Assembly: GCF_035582795.1 (NCBI RefSeq)
Contig: NC_134372.1
Coordinates: 39,346,316-39,410,315, forward strand
Source: Mycteria americana
Taxonomy: Eukaryota > Chordata > Aves > Ciconiiformes > Ciconiidae
Direction: 5' to 3'
DNA: 64,000 nucleotides
The position numbers were made by a program, and so were the translations under genes. The notes below the pieces were generated by a model. The model had not been told where the DNA came from and searched no databases. It saw only the letters and a program-made list of their open reading frames with translations. Numbering within the stretch: the first letter of the stretch is position 1; each line of letters opens with the position of its first letter. This document shows positions 20,580 to 34,700 of the stretch, one piece after another.

Positions 20580-23500
20580 GTTTCATTACTCCTACAAAAA
20601 ATAGTATGTGGGAAATGAACTTACAGGCAGCTACAAAAATATAATGAAAATTGACTTTTACATTTTATTAGTCTTTTACATTGGATAGGTAGGATTTTTC
20701 ACTAAAAAGACTTGTTTCAACCTGTTTTTAAGTGGTTTCTCACTATCCAAAATCAGTTATAAACTGCATTTTAGAAGTGGATTTTGCACACTGGACTTTA
20801 CAAGTACACCAAACTAATTGGCAGTTAAAATCTTTACATTCATATGACTGTTTTGGACAGCTAATACAATTTTAGCTTCAGACATCAAAAATTGTATAAG
20901 TTCATGTGTGCAAAGTTGTATCACATTTTAGCAATAAGTGTAAACACTTCTAAATAATCTGCTTGGTTTTTATTATATTAACTTGGATTAGCCACATATG
21001 GAGGGCTCTTTAGACCTGTATAAAACATGATTTATTTTTAATTACTCATTACTTGTGGTAGGAAATACAGTATCTTTGAGATAGGGTGTTTTTTTCATGC
21101 ACCTGCCGCAATATAGGAGAGAGTCATTGATGGTTTTCAGTACCAACAGTCCAGCTACCCTCTGCTGAAAGACTTTCCTGGCAAAGTTTGACAGCTAAAT
21201 TACAGGTTTTGCTTTAAACGTATTGAGATTTAATAATAGTACCTAGCCTGTGCTTCTGGTCTGAGAAATGTGGCATTTACTAAACTATTGTCTTTGGCAG
21301 AAATTGACAATAGAAAAATTCATTAACATAGAATTCCAGAATTAATTTGAACTTTTGTAGAAGATGTTTCTAATCGTGGACCACATGGAAAAATAACAAC
21401 CTGTTAAAAAAACCCTATCAGGTATTTTGGTGCCTGCACACATGCAATGTTACCTTCATTGTCATCAGTTATCTAGAGAGTCACTAATACACTTTTTAAA
21501 AAGTAGATTGTGCTCACCTGTTTGATGGTAATGCTTTATATTTCAGTAGTATTTTTTCTTGGAGGGTCTCAGATGCTACTTTAAAAATGGTGAAGCTTAT
21601 GAACACTATGTAAACCACAGCCTAGTAGTCCAGTCTAGTCTGTGTTGAGCAGCTGAGGAAACTTGAGGCCATGGTGATCCAAGTGTGACATCTAAAGTCA
21701 CATAGCAAAATAGGACAGAAACAAATCCAAATCTTCCCGTTTCAGAAGTGAGGCACCCAGTTTGCACAGGGCTTCTACAGAAAGCCAACTCTGCAGCAGC
21801 CTTAATCTCCTTATTTGGCTTAGCATCCTTTGAATGATCAGCACTTGCTTGGATGTATGAATGAAACTGTAAATAAAGACAATATTTATGTAGTATTAAT
21901 ATTGGGAAAGGTGCAGAATGACCCAGCTGTTAATACTACCTTTCCTCTCTGCCTGTCTTGCTGAATCACTGAACTGATTAGTTCTGACATTGCCAACATT
22001 TGCACCACAAATGAAACTTCAACCATGGCAATGTATGCAGGCAGCTTGTAGGCAACACGCTTGGTTGGTTTGATTTTGTTTCCTGCTTTTTTTCTAATAG
22101 AAAATGAATTTTGCCCTCCCAGATTTTGGGGAAGAAAGGAATGCAAATATGTGCCGGGGGGGGAACAGAAGGATGACTAAGCTGCCAACAGATTGCTTCA
22201 ACCTGCACTCCAAATAGAGAAGGAATCAGTAAATTATGCTTTGTTGAATCTCTCTGCTTGGCTTTCACCACTACATAATAATACTGTTAAATAATTTATT
22301 GCGATGTTGGCACTTGCCTCATGAAGCACATTGTACACAGTAACCCTGGGGGTGCACTTTGCACCATTTACCTTTTAAGAGAAGCAACAGTATGTGGTTA
22401 GATTGTTTATAGTATATAGTTGGGGGATGACTTTTCAGTAAAGGGATGCTGTTGTGGGATATCAAAGAAAAGGTCTGACTTCTGCTACTTAGGGATGGAG
22501 AATTCTATTACTTTAGACCCGGTGCGTTTCTTTAAGTGATGTGGATGTTATATTTATGAGATGATAGAAACAACAGTAAGGACAAACCGCAGTTACTTTG
22601 CTGAAGATCACTGAATGATAACATACTGCCAGTTCTAGCAAAAATCTTCTGTTCCCTCCTTTTAATGATCGTTAGCTGGCTCCTGCTGTATGGAGATAAA
22701 GTGGTAGAAGAAAACATTAATTTGTTACAAATATTTCTTTTCAGACTTTTATTTTTCCAAAAAGCTACCCCTAAATTTAGCCTCTGGAATGCTTTGTAAT
22801 AGGACACATTCCATCAGAAGCTATGACCCTTTAGAGCAGCTGTGTTGAATACAAACAGCCTCATTCAAGTCCAGGAAAAATGCCAGAAGCAGACATCTGT
22901 TTCACATTCCTAGGCTCTGGGCAGAGCCTTCCAGGGGTGGCTGAATGGCATTCACTACTCAGTCTGCAGACACTGCAACAGGAGCTCCCTAGGGCAACTG
23001 GCTGTGTTGTGCACTAGAGTAACCTGCCGCATGTTTGAGCCCGCAGACCAGCACAGTTTGTGCATCTCGGGTTCCAGCACACTGCGCATACTTGGGCCTG
23101 CCTACACAGTCCTGCTCCCTGGGAGGAAGCAGACTTCTTCCCAGCTGCTCCCATACTGTCTGCTGCCTAGTACCAGCAATCTGAAACTTTTGAAGACCCT
23201 TCATCCCCCAGTTTCATGAGTGGCAGGGAAGCAGCTCAGCAGCTTTGTATCCAAAGACGCAACTGAACTGTCCATGGAAGAACTTCACACTTCAATGGCA
23301 ATATTTCTTGTGCTCCTTGGGTGGAGCGATGTGTACCACACACTGGGAACTGTTAGTTAAAAAAAATTACTTCAGTCGTCTGGCCATGCTTAAGATTGAT
23401 GTGTTTACGTCAATAAAGTGCTTTGATAAATATCTCCCTCCGGAGCTTTGATTTATAAACTACATGTTTTACAATGGTTTTTTTTTTTTTTTATAGCTGT

Positions 23501-25560
23501 TAAAAACATTTCCCTTTAGCCTGTCAAGCAGACAACTATACCACTTTCCCTTCCTTTACGAAATGCACTATTTGGCATAAACACAGACTGAACAAGTGGC
23601 AGTCAACTTTTTTCCCTAAACAAAAGAAAAGTTTATAGCAAAATCTTTCAAATGTTACTATTGAAAGGTAAGTATAGCAAAGAGAATAAAAGCAGGGGAA
23701 GTGGAGGCTATTACCTGTCTGTTTAAGTCTGCTGGTATGTCTCACAACCATTTGCCAGCAACATTTAATAGAAAGCACATAAAACTTTTTTCATTCCACG
23801 AAATGCTAAAAATACACAACATTTTTACAAAACGTACAAATAGTGGAGAGCCCTCATTTTGTTCAACACACTTCAGTAGTTGCAGAAGACGTGCTATCAC
23901 ATTCTGTAACCTTCTTACATATTTCTTATTATCAATTCATACATTTCTTCTTTCATGTCCTACCTGTAAAGAGCTTTTGCATCCTGCGGCAGGTTATTTC
24001 CATTCCTTAGCTTTCCTCTGTGGATCAAAGGAGCAGCCCTGTCTGCAGTGATAAAAACATCCTGGTGGTTTGGATGGTTGGAAACCCTGCTCTCCCAGCT
24101 TCATTCCACACACTCCTCAGGGTCGCTGAGTAACTTGCCAGTTGTCTCATCAGTTTTGTTGCTTTTGAGCATCTTGTTGCAGCACACGCAAGCTTCAGAT
24201 GCCAAGGCTGTCCTTTTTAGTACAGAAGTCAAAACAGTCTCTGGTTCCTGCCATTAGCTCAGCTCCCAGTGCAGGGCTGGAAGGAGAGAACAGGGCAGAA
24301 ATTAATTTCCAGCAAGTCTGTGGAACAAATATAACACGGGAATGGGGAGCAGCTGCTGCCTGGGAGCTTTGGGAAGGCACAGGAAGAGAAAGAGAAGGAA
24401 ATGGCAGGGGCGTACAACACCTCAGTGTGCTGCTACTAGCTGGGGGATGCCTCCAGCCTCGGTCTGTGGCAATATGGAGAACAGGTAGCTTCTACAGTGC
24501 TGGAGGCTTTGTCCTCCAAATTGCAGGGGAAATAAGTCCTGTTACTATACGCTAGACATCTCCCACCCCTCTGGTTTCCTTGTTCCCTACAAGCTGGCTG
24601 CCTGAAAGGGAGATTCCCATGTGGAGCCTGTAGCTAAGGCATGGCCACAGCATGGCCCTCTCTGCCAACTCTTGCTGGGCTGCTATGCAGCCCATCCCAT
24701 TACTGCCCTTGTGCAGCTGCAGGTAACAAGAAAGCCTTTGCTGTCCTACTGCAGGTGAGTCACAAACAGCAGGAGGAGACGGGAGGATCAGGAGGACAAG
24801 TATCTACATAAAACTAATGCTTTAAGTTGACAAAGGGAGATGCCCACCATGCCAGATCGTAAGTGCAGTGGCCAAAGAGTGTGGGCAGCAGCTGTGTCCA
24901 CGCTGAGCCAAGCAGGAAGACCCAAGCAACTGGCAAGTCATCACTGCCAAACTCTCTCTGCTGGACGTGATCCTCCCCATTATTTTGCTGTAATCTTGAG
25001 ATGATGGTTTATCATAGCACATTTTTTCCTGATCTACCCAAATTAGTTTCATCTGGGTTCCCATCAGATGTGTCACACATGGCTTTGACCAAAATAACCT
25101 CAGTAGATTGTCACGAGCTTGCTTAACCCCAGGATGCCTGGCAGCTTGATTTCTCTACACTTTTGCTAATGGAAGAGCTGGCACATGCTCTGACTAGGAT
25201 TATGAAGGTACCTAAGCAGCAATACTTTTTATTTCCCCTGCGAAGTGACAAATAAATCATCCATGTAGTCTGAAATGCTTACAGAGAAAAACAATAAATG
25301 CCAATAGATTCCAATTTTTTTCCTAACAGTTTTAATAGAACAAAACTAGTTTTATTACTGAAAATCAGAAGAATAGTTCCATTAACACTGCAGCCAACTT
25401 TTTTAAAAACACAATTACTTTTGAGGTAGACAGAAAATAATGATTAGGAACAAGTCACATAAATTGTTTCTCTTCAAATTGGTACTGACTTATTTTCACA
25501 ACAATGCATTTTAGACATTGTTTTTGGAAACATAAGTCAATAATGTAAAGACCCTGTCAA
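20580..25560. other. Intergenic region downstream of CIAO2B, no gene seen
   Basis: About 5 kb without recognisable exons or transposons. A somewhat GC-richer stretch near 22.9-25.1 kb carries several medium-length open frames on both strands, but none shows a domain or consistent splice sites. Confidence 0.45.
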
Positions 25561-25600
25561 ATTCTACTTTATTAATGATTCTTACTAATAACAAAATTGA

Positions 25601-25790
25601 CTAGGAGCTTGAAACAGGAGCTGTTACTGAAACAATTTCTTCCTCTTCCCCTTCAAACTCACCACTCTGGGTCTGATCCTGCAAACTTAGAGCTTTAATT
25701 GAAGTTATACGCTGGATTATATTTTTAGCATAGAAGTGATGAAGTCTTGTCACATTTGTTTTTGTTGGTAAGAAGAATATTGGGCCATTC
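25601..25790 (-). other. Candidate terminal coding exon, unrecognised
   Basis: On the minus strand a pyrimidine-containing acceptor (TTTTACTAG) at 25,791-25,799 is followed by an open frame of about 62 codons that ends in TAG at 25,601-25,603. It starts NGPIFFLPTKTN, has a basic/hydrophobic middle and an acidic end (EFEGEEEEIVS). An AATAAA lies about 30 bases past the stop, at 25,568-25,573. This is the shape of a last exon, but I do not recognise the protein and could not find a matching upstream exon. A chance open frame is the main alternative. Confidence 0.2.
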
Positions 25791-25799
25791 CTAGTAAAA

Positions 25800-28700
25800 C
25801 AATTGAGAGTTAATTTATTTTTTCAAACAAAAAGTAAACATTGTATCAGCTTTAACCTCAATCATAACTGCCTTACTTTAAATGCATATGCCATTTGCGT
25901 GTACACATTTCAGTTCGTCTATAGTCTAAGCACTTAACTCCACGGGAGATGTACTTATGCAGTTACCAAGTCATATAATTAATAGTTTTCTGCATTTTAC
26001 GGCTGAATAAATAAACACTATAGCTTAGATGCAAATTGTATACACATCAGTTAATGTATCATACTAGTTTAGCACTTGCAACATATTCTACTAATCCTTA
26101 AAACTGCAGGAGCTCTGCTATGAATGTTATGAAGACGGTGTACCTTCCTCTGACATTTTACTGTGATCCAGTCTTCATCCTCTTAAAAGTTGCTTGAGTC
26201 TTTCACAGACTACAAATAAATTGTGTCTTTTTTTGGCTTGCATGCCTAATGGGGCAATTCCTGCTTCGCCACGAAGAATGACAAGATGAAAGAGACAACG
26301 TAGTATGAATCGTGCCTTGGTCCAGCTGGGGAGAATGGAAGCCATCCCACAGAACAGGCTCTGGAATACACAAATAAAACAACATGCCAAAGAGAGGAAA
26401 TACATACATGAAAGCTGCCAAGACTGTGATGTAATGTCTCTGATTAGCTACATTCAGGTCTGTACCAAAAAAACCTACTCGGCACAGAAGCTGCAATGCA
26501 CAGAGCCTGTGCTCTCACAAACACAGACAACTTGAGAGGGACTGCCCTGCTCCAGGACAGATTTTTTCCTGGTGCCCACAGGTCTCCCGACATCGCCATG
26601 CGCAGTCTGTCCCAGCCACGCAGGCTGCCCTGCTGCACCCCGACTGGGAAACAAAATTTGAAAGCTCTGCCAGTTAAATATGTTTTCACATGTACAGACA
26701 AATTGTCAAATTAGCAAGATGTAGAAAAGGGAATAGAGGAGAAATGGGAAACAGGGGATAGCTGAAATCGTGAGCTGAGATCGTGAATTCCGGTGTGGCT
26801 CAGGGGCTGATAACGGCACCCCGGCAGATGGTGCTACAATTTCATACGGGTCAGTGGCTGTCCCAAGACCTGGCCAGCACAAACCCGGATGAGAAACAAG
26901 GGAAGATGTCTTCACCCAGCATCTCAGAGGTCCTGCTGCCTCTCAAGGCTGGAAAGAGTCCTCCCAAAGCCCAGAAGCTGGCCTGGCACCTCCGTCATCC
27001 TCTGTTTGCTGGGTTCATCGCCCTCATCCGGGGCACCAAGGCATCGATGCCTACGCTGCACCCGCTAGATCACACCAGTTTTTTGGCTTGCACTTAACCA
27101 AATCCCTTCACACACATAAAATCAGTGTTTGCCATTCACAACAGCTCTGTCCCTACACATAGTGATGGACTGCACATACAACAGGATGTCTTTTCCACTC
27201 ATAAAATCTCTTTTTTAAAGCTGACACGGTTTCAGCTGAACTGAGATACAATTTATTTCAGCTGACTTGGTAATTTTTGAAGCATTCCATTTTAATTAGG
27301 ATGATGGTTAATGAAATCTGCCATAAAATAGTTTGTGGGTTTTAGTCTTTGTAAAAAAACTTACAAATATGTAATAGAGAGAAATAAATAGGAACAGTAT
27401 ACGATGCATTGTTATTTTCTTTCACAGCTAATCAAGTGAAGCCTATATATCGATATGACTTGTCGGTAACAGGATGACAGACTCATTTCTCCAATGAACC
27501 GTTTTCTTCTTATAAGGCAAAAAAGCACTGCATCTGTATGAGATCATCTAGAAAAGTCCTCCTTCCTGAAAAATACTATATTCTTTTTTGTTGCCTAGCT
27601 ACATGCTGCTGTTACCTTAGAAGGCTGTAGATTCATCTGAATGATTCTGGTGGTGCTGATGTGCTTGAGCAGAGGAGTAATGCAAATACATAACCCTTTC
27701 TTTGGTAAAGATTATGAAAGAAAGGGGTGAGTGTGAAGAGAAAGAGCCTTTGCAGAAAAGCAATTTACTGTATTCATCACATTCTTTTTGACATTAATTG
27801 TTGAATAAAGACCATTTCCCCCCACAGCCCTGGGTGCATGAGCAGGCAGTGAAATCACAGTCTTGATGCTTTTGACGTGAGAGTCTGATGCCAGGGAAGC
27901 GTTTGCCTGGTTCATGTTAATTACTGCTGTGGGTAAGTGTAGAGAAGGGAAAAGACTGTCAAGGCCTGATTCTGATCTCATTTCCAAAAATGTAAACAGG
28001 GAAAAATGCTGTGAAATGCAACCAATTTGCTGAATTTCATTACCACCAGAGAATGGAATGATCACTGAGTCCTTCTTTGAATATAAGTAGCTTTGATGAT
28101 TTGGAAAATTAAGAAAGTCCACTTAAAATGCCTGAAGCCCAAAGATTTACATTGTAATGTGCCTGTCAAAGAAACCTCTGACAGGGAACTCTGCCCTCAA
28201 GCATGAGACATGCAGAGATTGAGAGCTGAGCAATAACTCCCTGGCACTTCCCCAACGTGATCAGCAGCTCAGCATGCCACTGCCTCGCCAAAGATTTCAG
28301 TACACTGGTATTCACTAGATGTGGGGAAGTTGCTTGTGGGAGGAATAAGATGAACAGGGAAATAAAGTTATTTCTTACCTGCTTCACTGTAACTGGCTTA
28401 GGTGTAGAATGTCCTTGATATGCGTCAAGATTTTGCAGTTTTATCTTTAGGACTGAGAGACTTTTAGCACTGGAGTTTTGATTCAGCTTTTTCTAGTTAG
28501 GGCTGGCTTTGACATTAAGATCTGCATTTGCTTTCATAAAATAATATTTTTCAAGTCTACTGTCTATAACCCTCTTTATATAAGGTACACACTTCATATC
28601 ATTCTATTACCTCAGTCTATGCTTGTGCTTGCTCTCTGTACTTTATCATGAGCTTAGATCCTGATCATTTTACTTTTTTTGGAGAGAAAGTGGTAGATAA

Positions 28701-31700
28701 TGAAGCATATTATGATTATCATAATGATTATTACATTCTTTCCCAAGAATAAAATCAGAAAGAACTTTGACAATTTAAAGTGAAAATAAGAAAGTTTATT
28801 TGATTCCTGTATAATTCTACAATAAGAATTTTGGAGGTCTTCATCAGAATATCTTGTATAGCAGCAGAGGCAAAGCAGGAAATGAGACATTTAAAAGAAG
28901 CAGAGATGCCTATTACTGCTATGATGCAAATGTGGAATTTGCCAAACTCAGCACATTCCAACTGGACAAATTCTGAGTTTCTCCTGGAACGGATGATAAT
29001 ATCTCTCACATCCAAATTCCTACACACTTTACATGAACGATTCCATGACATCACTCACCACAGGAAAAGACACCATAAATTCTGCACTGGGTTATAAAGA
29101 AGTATGAAGCCTTTCTAATTCAAATTCATAAGTCTTCCTTGTGACTGTGAGTTTCTGTCCCTGCTTCACGCTTTCATTTGTTGAAATGAAAGGGAAATGG
29201 AGTTTTCCTCACAAGGGAAACAAAATCACACTTTATCACCTAAAGCAAAAGGGCAGCTATGTTTTAATCCTGGTCACCACCACTCTCCACCAGGAGCCTT
29301 ATATAAGGTGCAGCAATTCTAAGCATTATAAATGCACATTTGGACAGAAAGCTTAAGTTCTCTGTGTAAGAAAAGATAGATTAAAAAATCCTTGTCCTTT
29401 CTTCTTATCTAGTACACAGAAGAGGGCAGCACAGTTAAAGTTTCACTTCATATTGCCACAAATATTATAAATTGTGTTTCTGTCTTACGTCCTTCCCTCA
29501 GTGATGGATCTATGTGACTGCGACTGGAAGCGTGTTGGTCATTTCCTCAGAGGACCACAGGTCTGCTCCTTCTCAGGGGTTTTCACTGCAAGGATACTTT
29601 TCTTTGTTCATCTGCCATATTCATAGAAACATCTACAATATGATGACTTTATCCAGATTTTCAGACCCCACATCCCCAGATGTTCTTTCCTTTGTTATCT
29701 CTGTAATGTGTTGAAAGGTAAGCAATGCCTTGTCACTGGCAATATCTGCTATGCTCCCGGCACCCTCACTGTAATCTCTTGCTACAGAGAAATTTTCCCT
29801 TAATATTACACTTTCCTTCTGCAAGTTTCTGTGCTTTTTTCTGCAGTACTATGTGGAAGATGCCTGCTAACAGGCAACTTTTGAAGACATTGTCCTGCAG
29901 GTGTATGGAAGAAATGGACTCTGCGGGTTACCAAGGGGAGCTTTAGGCTGTTTTCTACCAATTTCCTGCTTATCAAATCCTTAGTTCCTCAATAAAAGAG
30001 AGTTACAGTAGGTCCATGAAAATGTTACTCAGTGCTCCGTTGACAGCGTAAACAGATGCTAGGGATTCTCAAGATTAACAAAGCAAGCAGAAAGCATCAC
30101 TGTCTACTGTGGAAGTCCATGGGCACATGCAGTTTGAATAATCTGTGTTTCTAGTCTGTGTGCTTCTTGTCCCCTAACTTCTGCAAAGATGTATTAGAAA
30201 AGATACAGAGAAGGGCAAGTAGGGATTGTGTTTATGCAAGGAATGACTGAATACTCTAGGTTCCTCAGCTGAGAGAGGTAATTACTGAAGAAAGCTATAA
30301 AATCATTACGTGTATGAAGAAGACATGAGGGAAATCTTATTCTCTGCTTCACAATACAGTAAACGGAGGTGTTGCAGGATATTGAAAATCTACATGGGTT
30401 AAAAAGCAATTAGAAAAATATGCAGAAAAAACACATCAAGAACCTCTGAACAAAAGGAATACTTTTAGCCTGGCAGTTGTATAGCGGGAGTTTTAATTGT
30501 GTTTATCATGTTCTTATTGTCCATTCTTCTTTAGATATCTGCTACTGACAGCTGCTGGAAAGTGGCTGTAAGTTGAGTCTGACCTGATACAGCTCCTTTA
30601 ATTTGTTATTGTAAATAGATTCATTCCTCTTGCCAAGAGCTACTGCTGGTAAGCAATAAATCTTACATTTGCAATTTGCTTCCTTACCACTGTGTACTTC
30701 TTAGTAAGAAAGACAGACGGCCATTTACTTTGCTCACTCCTTAAACCAAGTGTCTGTTGCAATCTGTAAATTCAGAAACCTTTTCATGGTATCAGACTTC
30801 TAGGTATTTCTTGTAAAGGGCCTCTGAAATCCACACTAAGGAGTATACATCCCACAGGAACTGTAACAGGATATTTAGCATTCCGCTCATGGATGGATGA
30901 TGTATGTCATGCACATTGGCCATGACAGGTTTAATACTGAAAAAGAGGAATTAGGGGTGATAAAAGAAAATAATTATGGAAATATCTTAGGTCATGTTCT
31001 GATTTTACTCCAAACTTGAAATGCAATAGGAGCAAACAGCTGATCACATACAGTACATGTTAATGAGTCCGTTCCGCAGTGACCGAGGAAACTAAAGGGG
31101 TATCCAAACTCTGACTCTTGTAGTTGGGTATAGCACGAGTGGTTATCATGTTGGTAAGAAGTAAACCTGAATCTAAAAAAGTACAAATCAGTGCAAATTC
31201 GAAATTAGAATAAGACAGAATGCTTTTCTCAAGTATATTCTAACAGGATAGTTTACTAACAGCGTGGTGCACTCTGTGAAAAAGAAGTGGGGGAACTGAA
31301 CAGGCAAAAATGAAATTAGATATGCCACTTGTGCAACTTCTTTTTTTCAGAGCAATGATTCATCTGGTTCAGTTGGTCATGAGGTTATCTAGTAGTAGAA
31401 GTTTCTGACCTTACTCAAAGCAGTGAGAAATTCCGAGCAGCAGGAAGATGAACCACATTTCCAGTTACTCTTATCACAAGTTATTTTTTACACCTTTTGC
31501 AAGAGTTTCAGAAAGACAGAGGCCTTTGCTTTATATTACAAGCAATGGACTTAAAATTTACCTATTTTATCATTTTCTACCTGAAAAACGCAAACAGTGC
31601 TACATTCTTTTGCAGTGCCTACCAGTGACTTTTAGAATTTCTGGTCTGTAGCTGAGAGGAAGCACAGTAGCTGTGAGAGTAACCAACTTCTGACTAATTT

Positions 31701-34700
31701 TGTAGATATAATAATGGATTTAGTTAGGTTTCTGCTTGCATTTCCCCCTTGGCACTGTACATGAGCTTTCTAAGCTATGTCGATTTCTATCAACTCCAAA
31801 GCTCGTATTTTTCACATGTTGTTATTGCAGCCCCAATTCATAGCTACGACTACTCAATCAAAAATATTACCTGCCATTAAATGCAAGAGTAATTATCAGA
31901 AAAAACATGGCTCCTTGGCTGAAGGGATGTGCTGCCCTCCCTTGGGAATGTCCAAATGCAGGTTCAGCATGGATGCAACATTTATCAGGCTTTCCGACAA
32001 AGGAGTTAGCGCAAAGGCTGAAAGCTCCACCATTGCTACAGTTACTCACACAGTTCAAACTGTAGTCTACTTTTAAATCCCTATATATTAACTGCAAAAT
32101 AATGCAATATACCATATGCTACACATGAAAAGGTCTAATGTGTATTTGCATACAACCCACAAACTGAATCAGTTAGCCCATATCTGTTCAGCACACATTA
32201 ATCTGATTTTAAGGGTGATGGTGAGGAAAACTTGACATCACATTTGCACTATATCCTACTTTTTGTAGGATAAGGAAAAAATGTGGTGTTTTTTTTTCAT
32301 TTCCCTGTACCTCTATCTCTCTTGCTTAGGTTAAAAAAACCCAACACATTTCCTATTGCTGCCTCTGTCTCTTCTGCCACTGGCCTGAGTCTGTCAGTTC
32401 TGTAATTAAAATAATAATAAATGCTGCTATTTCTTTTTTAGTCCAGGTATTTGGGAGGTAGCCAGACTCATGCTTCTGCAGGAGTAATGCTTCATATAAC
32501 TTGGCAAGAACAGACCTTTGTGGATATCTCTGCAGTTTGTATAGAAATAACTTCACCCACATAATGGCTGATTAATTAGACTTGAGGCAGTGCAGATGAG
32601 TTGAAAAGTAAGGAGAGGAGAAGCCCACGACTTCCAGCGTAGAGCCACACTGAGAACAATACTTTCTCCCAAACCTCGCTGCTGCTAATCCAGTCTTTGG
32701 GCTGTTCAAAATATTTCTATTATTCCTAATCAAATATGAAAAAATTCCAATGTAAGACAGCAGGAAAAGCAAAAACTGGAATTCAGTGATAACATTAATT
32801 TAATGTAAAAAATATAAATGCTATTTATAATATGGCATTTGACCCTGAACAAACACTGATGAGGTTGAATCACATATAGTTAATTCAACCCTCAAAATTC
32901 TGATTATTTTATCTGAAAATTCAAAGCGGAGGAGGTTAGGTGTTAGCTTATCATCCTCAGTTATCACTGTACCCCCTGCAAAGTCTGTGCTTGTCATTTA
33001 GACCGTGAAATGCACTCTGCACCTAATATAGCATGAAGAAACTCCAGGCACAAGCTTTATTACCCCAGGAATAAATAACTGGAAAAACAGGATCAGACTG
33101 CATGTTTTACATTTTCCATATGATGAAAAGTACTCAGGCCAAGAGAGTGCGCTAGAAGTGAACACTGACACTTCTCAAAAGCTAGAGGAAAACTGAAAGG
33201 GAAAAAAGGAGAGAGAGAATAAGAAAGGAATGAGATAACAGAAAAAAAGAAACCAGATATGCTACAACAGTAAAATACAAAGAAAGGCACCTTAAATGAA
33301 AAGCAGATGAAATGAGGAAAATGAAAATCATATTAAGATGAAATGAAACTGAAAAAAAAATAATCCCTTTTTAGAGAGCTTTGTGCTCAACTCCACACAA
33401 TATAGGACATCAGTGTTCTTTTCCTTCTAAGTCTCAGATCAAATTCTTCCATGAGAAACACAGGACACACACCACAGATGCTGGGCAGCCAAGCAAAAGT
33501 GAAGCTTTTGGATTGATTCACAAATGGGAGGCTACGGTGGCTCTGCCAGGATCCCAGAATACCCTGATAATTAGGATGTAGTTGACTGGGGTCCCTGAGA
33601 CCAAAAATGACCCAGTGCTTCTGGCCTCAGCAGAATTTGCTTGTTACTTCTGTTAAGCCGTATCTCCTCATGCAGCGAGGATCTGGGTTAGACAGCAGCC
33701 CCTGGGCTGCAGCTCTGCTGCTGGTTATATGACACAGCCATTGCAGGGGACAGGCACCTGAATTGCTCAGGAGTCACCTGAGACTCAAGAACTGCAGATG
33801 GTACCACTGCTACCGTGATGACCCTGATTCAGTGCCCTTACAATCTGCCATGCAGGCTGGAGTGGACTTTTACCTTCAACATTGATAGACTCCAGGTCTG
33901 GCTCTATGTAAAATCCAACAAAATTATAACATTTCCAGTTTCCATTTCAATATGTAAGGAATGGTATATTAGGCTTACTACAAATATCAAGTCTACAGTA
34001 TGTAGACTGAAGTGCTCATTTAATTAAAACAAACCCTAGACCAGCAGAAGCTAGAACAATAGAAAACAAAAGTAGAAAAGCAAGATATGAAAATCTCTTT
34101 TAAATAGAAATAAATTACAGTTAATATATCTGCTGGAAGCACAGTCACATGGAAGTGGAAGTGGAGGGCAGGTGAGAAAGGAGATGGTCAGAAAATCCTT
34201 CAAAGAAACTAAAAAAATCTGCATTTCAAGCCTGCGGTCTCATATGCACCCCACTGAAATCAGCAGGTGCCACGGTAATGTATACATGAATATATAGCAA
34301 TAATTAACAGCAAACAGAATTACATGCTATGTGAAGAAGCACGTTATGCTCTCAAGTGATTAACCTGAATTATCTGTTAATTCCTTCCAACTTCACAAAA
34401 TAGCTGGACCTATTAAGATCAAAGGAGATAAACCAGCTACATGACCCCTGTGATCTCCCCCTCTCTCTGGTTCCAGGCATAAATCCTCAGCGGATGGTCC
34501 TAACTGCCTTGGCACAGCGCTCCTCTGTGCAATTTTTACTCACCCCTCTAGGAACAAGTGAAGCCCCAGGGACCAAATCCAAGGCCATCGCATTTTCCGT
34601 TAAAGGACAACTCACAGAACCCAGTGCCAGATCCCGGGTAGTATCCTGTAACTGTGGTGGTATTCTATAACCATTAATTCATTAGTTGTACCTGGGTGCT

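Noticed and set aside
26175-26325. Frame after a CTCCCCAG acceptor, minus strand
   Set aside because: It looked like a partner for the 25.6-kb candidate exon, but no donor gives a phase that joins the two.
27712-28122. 136-codon minus-strand frame
   Set aside because: No domain or splice context; frames of this size occur by chance several times in this window.
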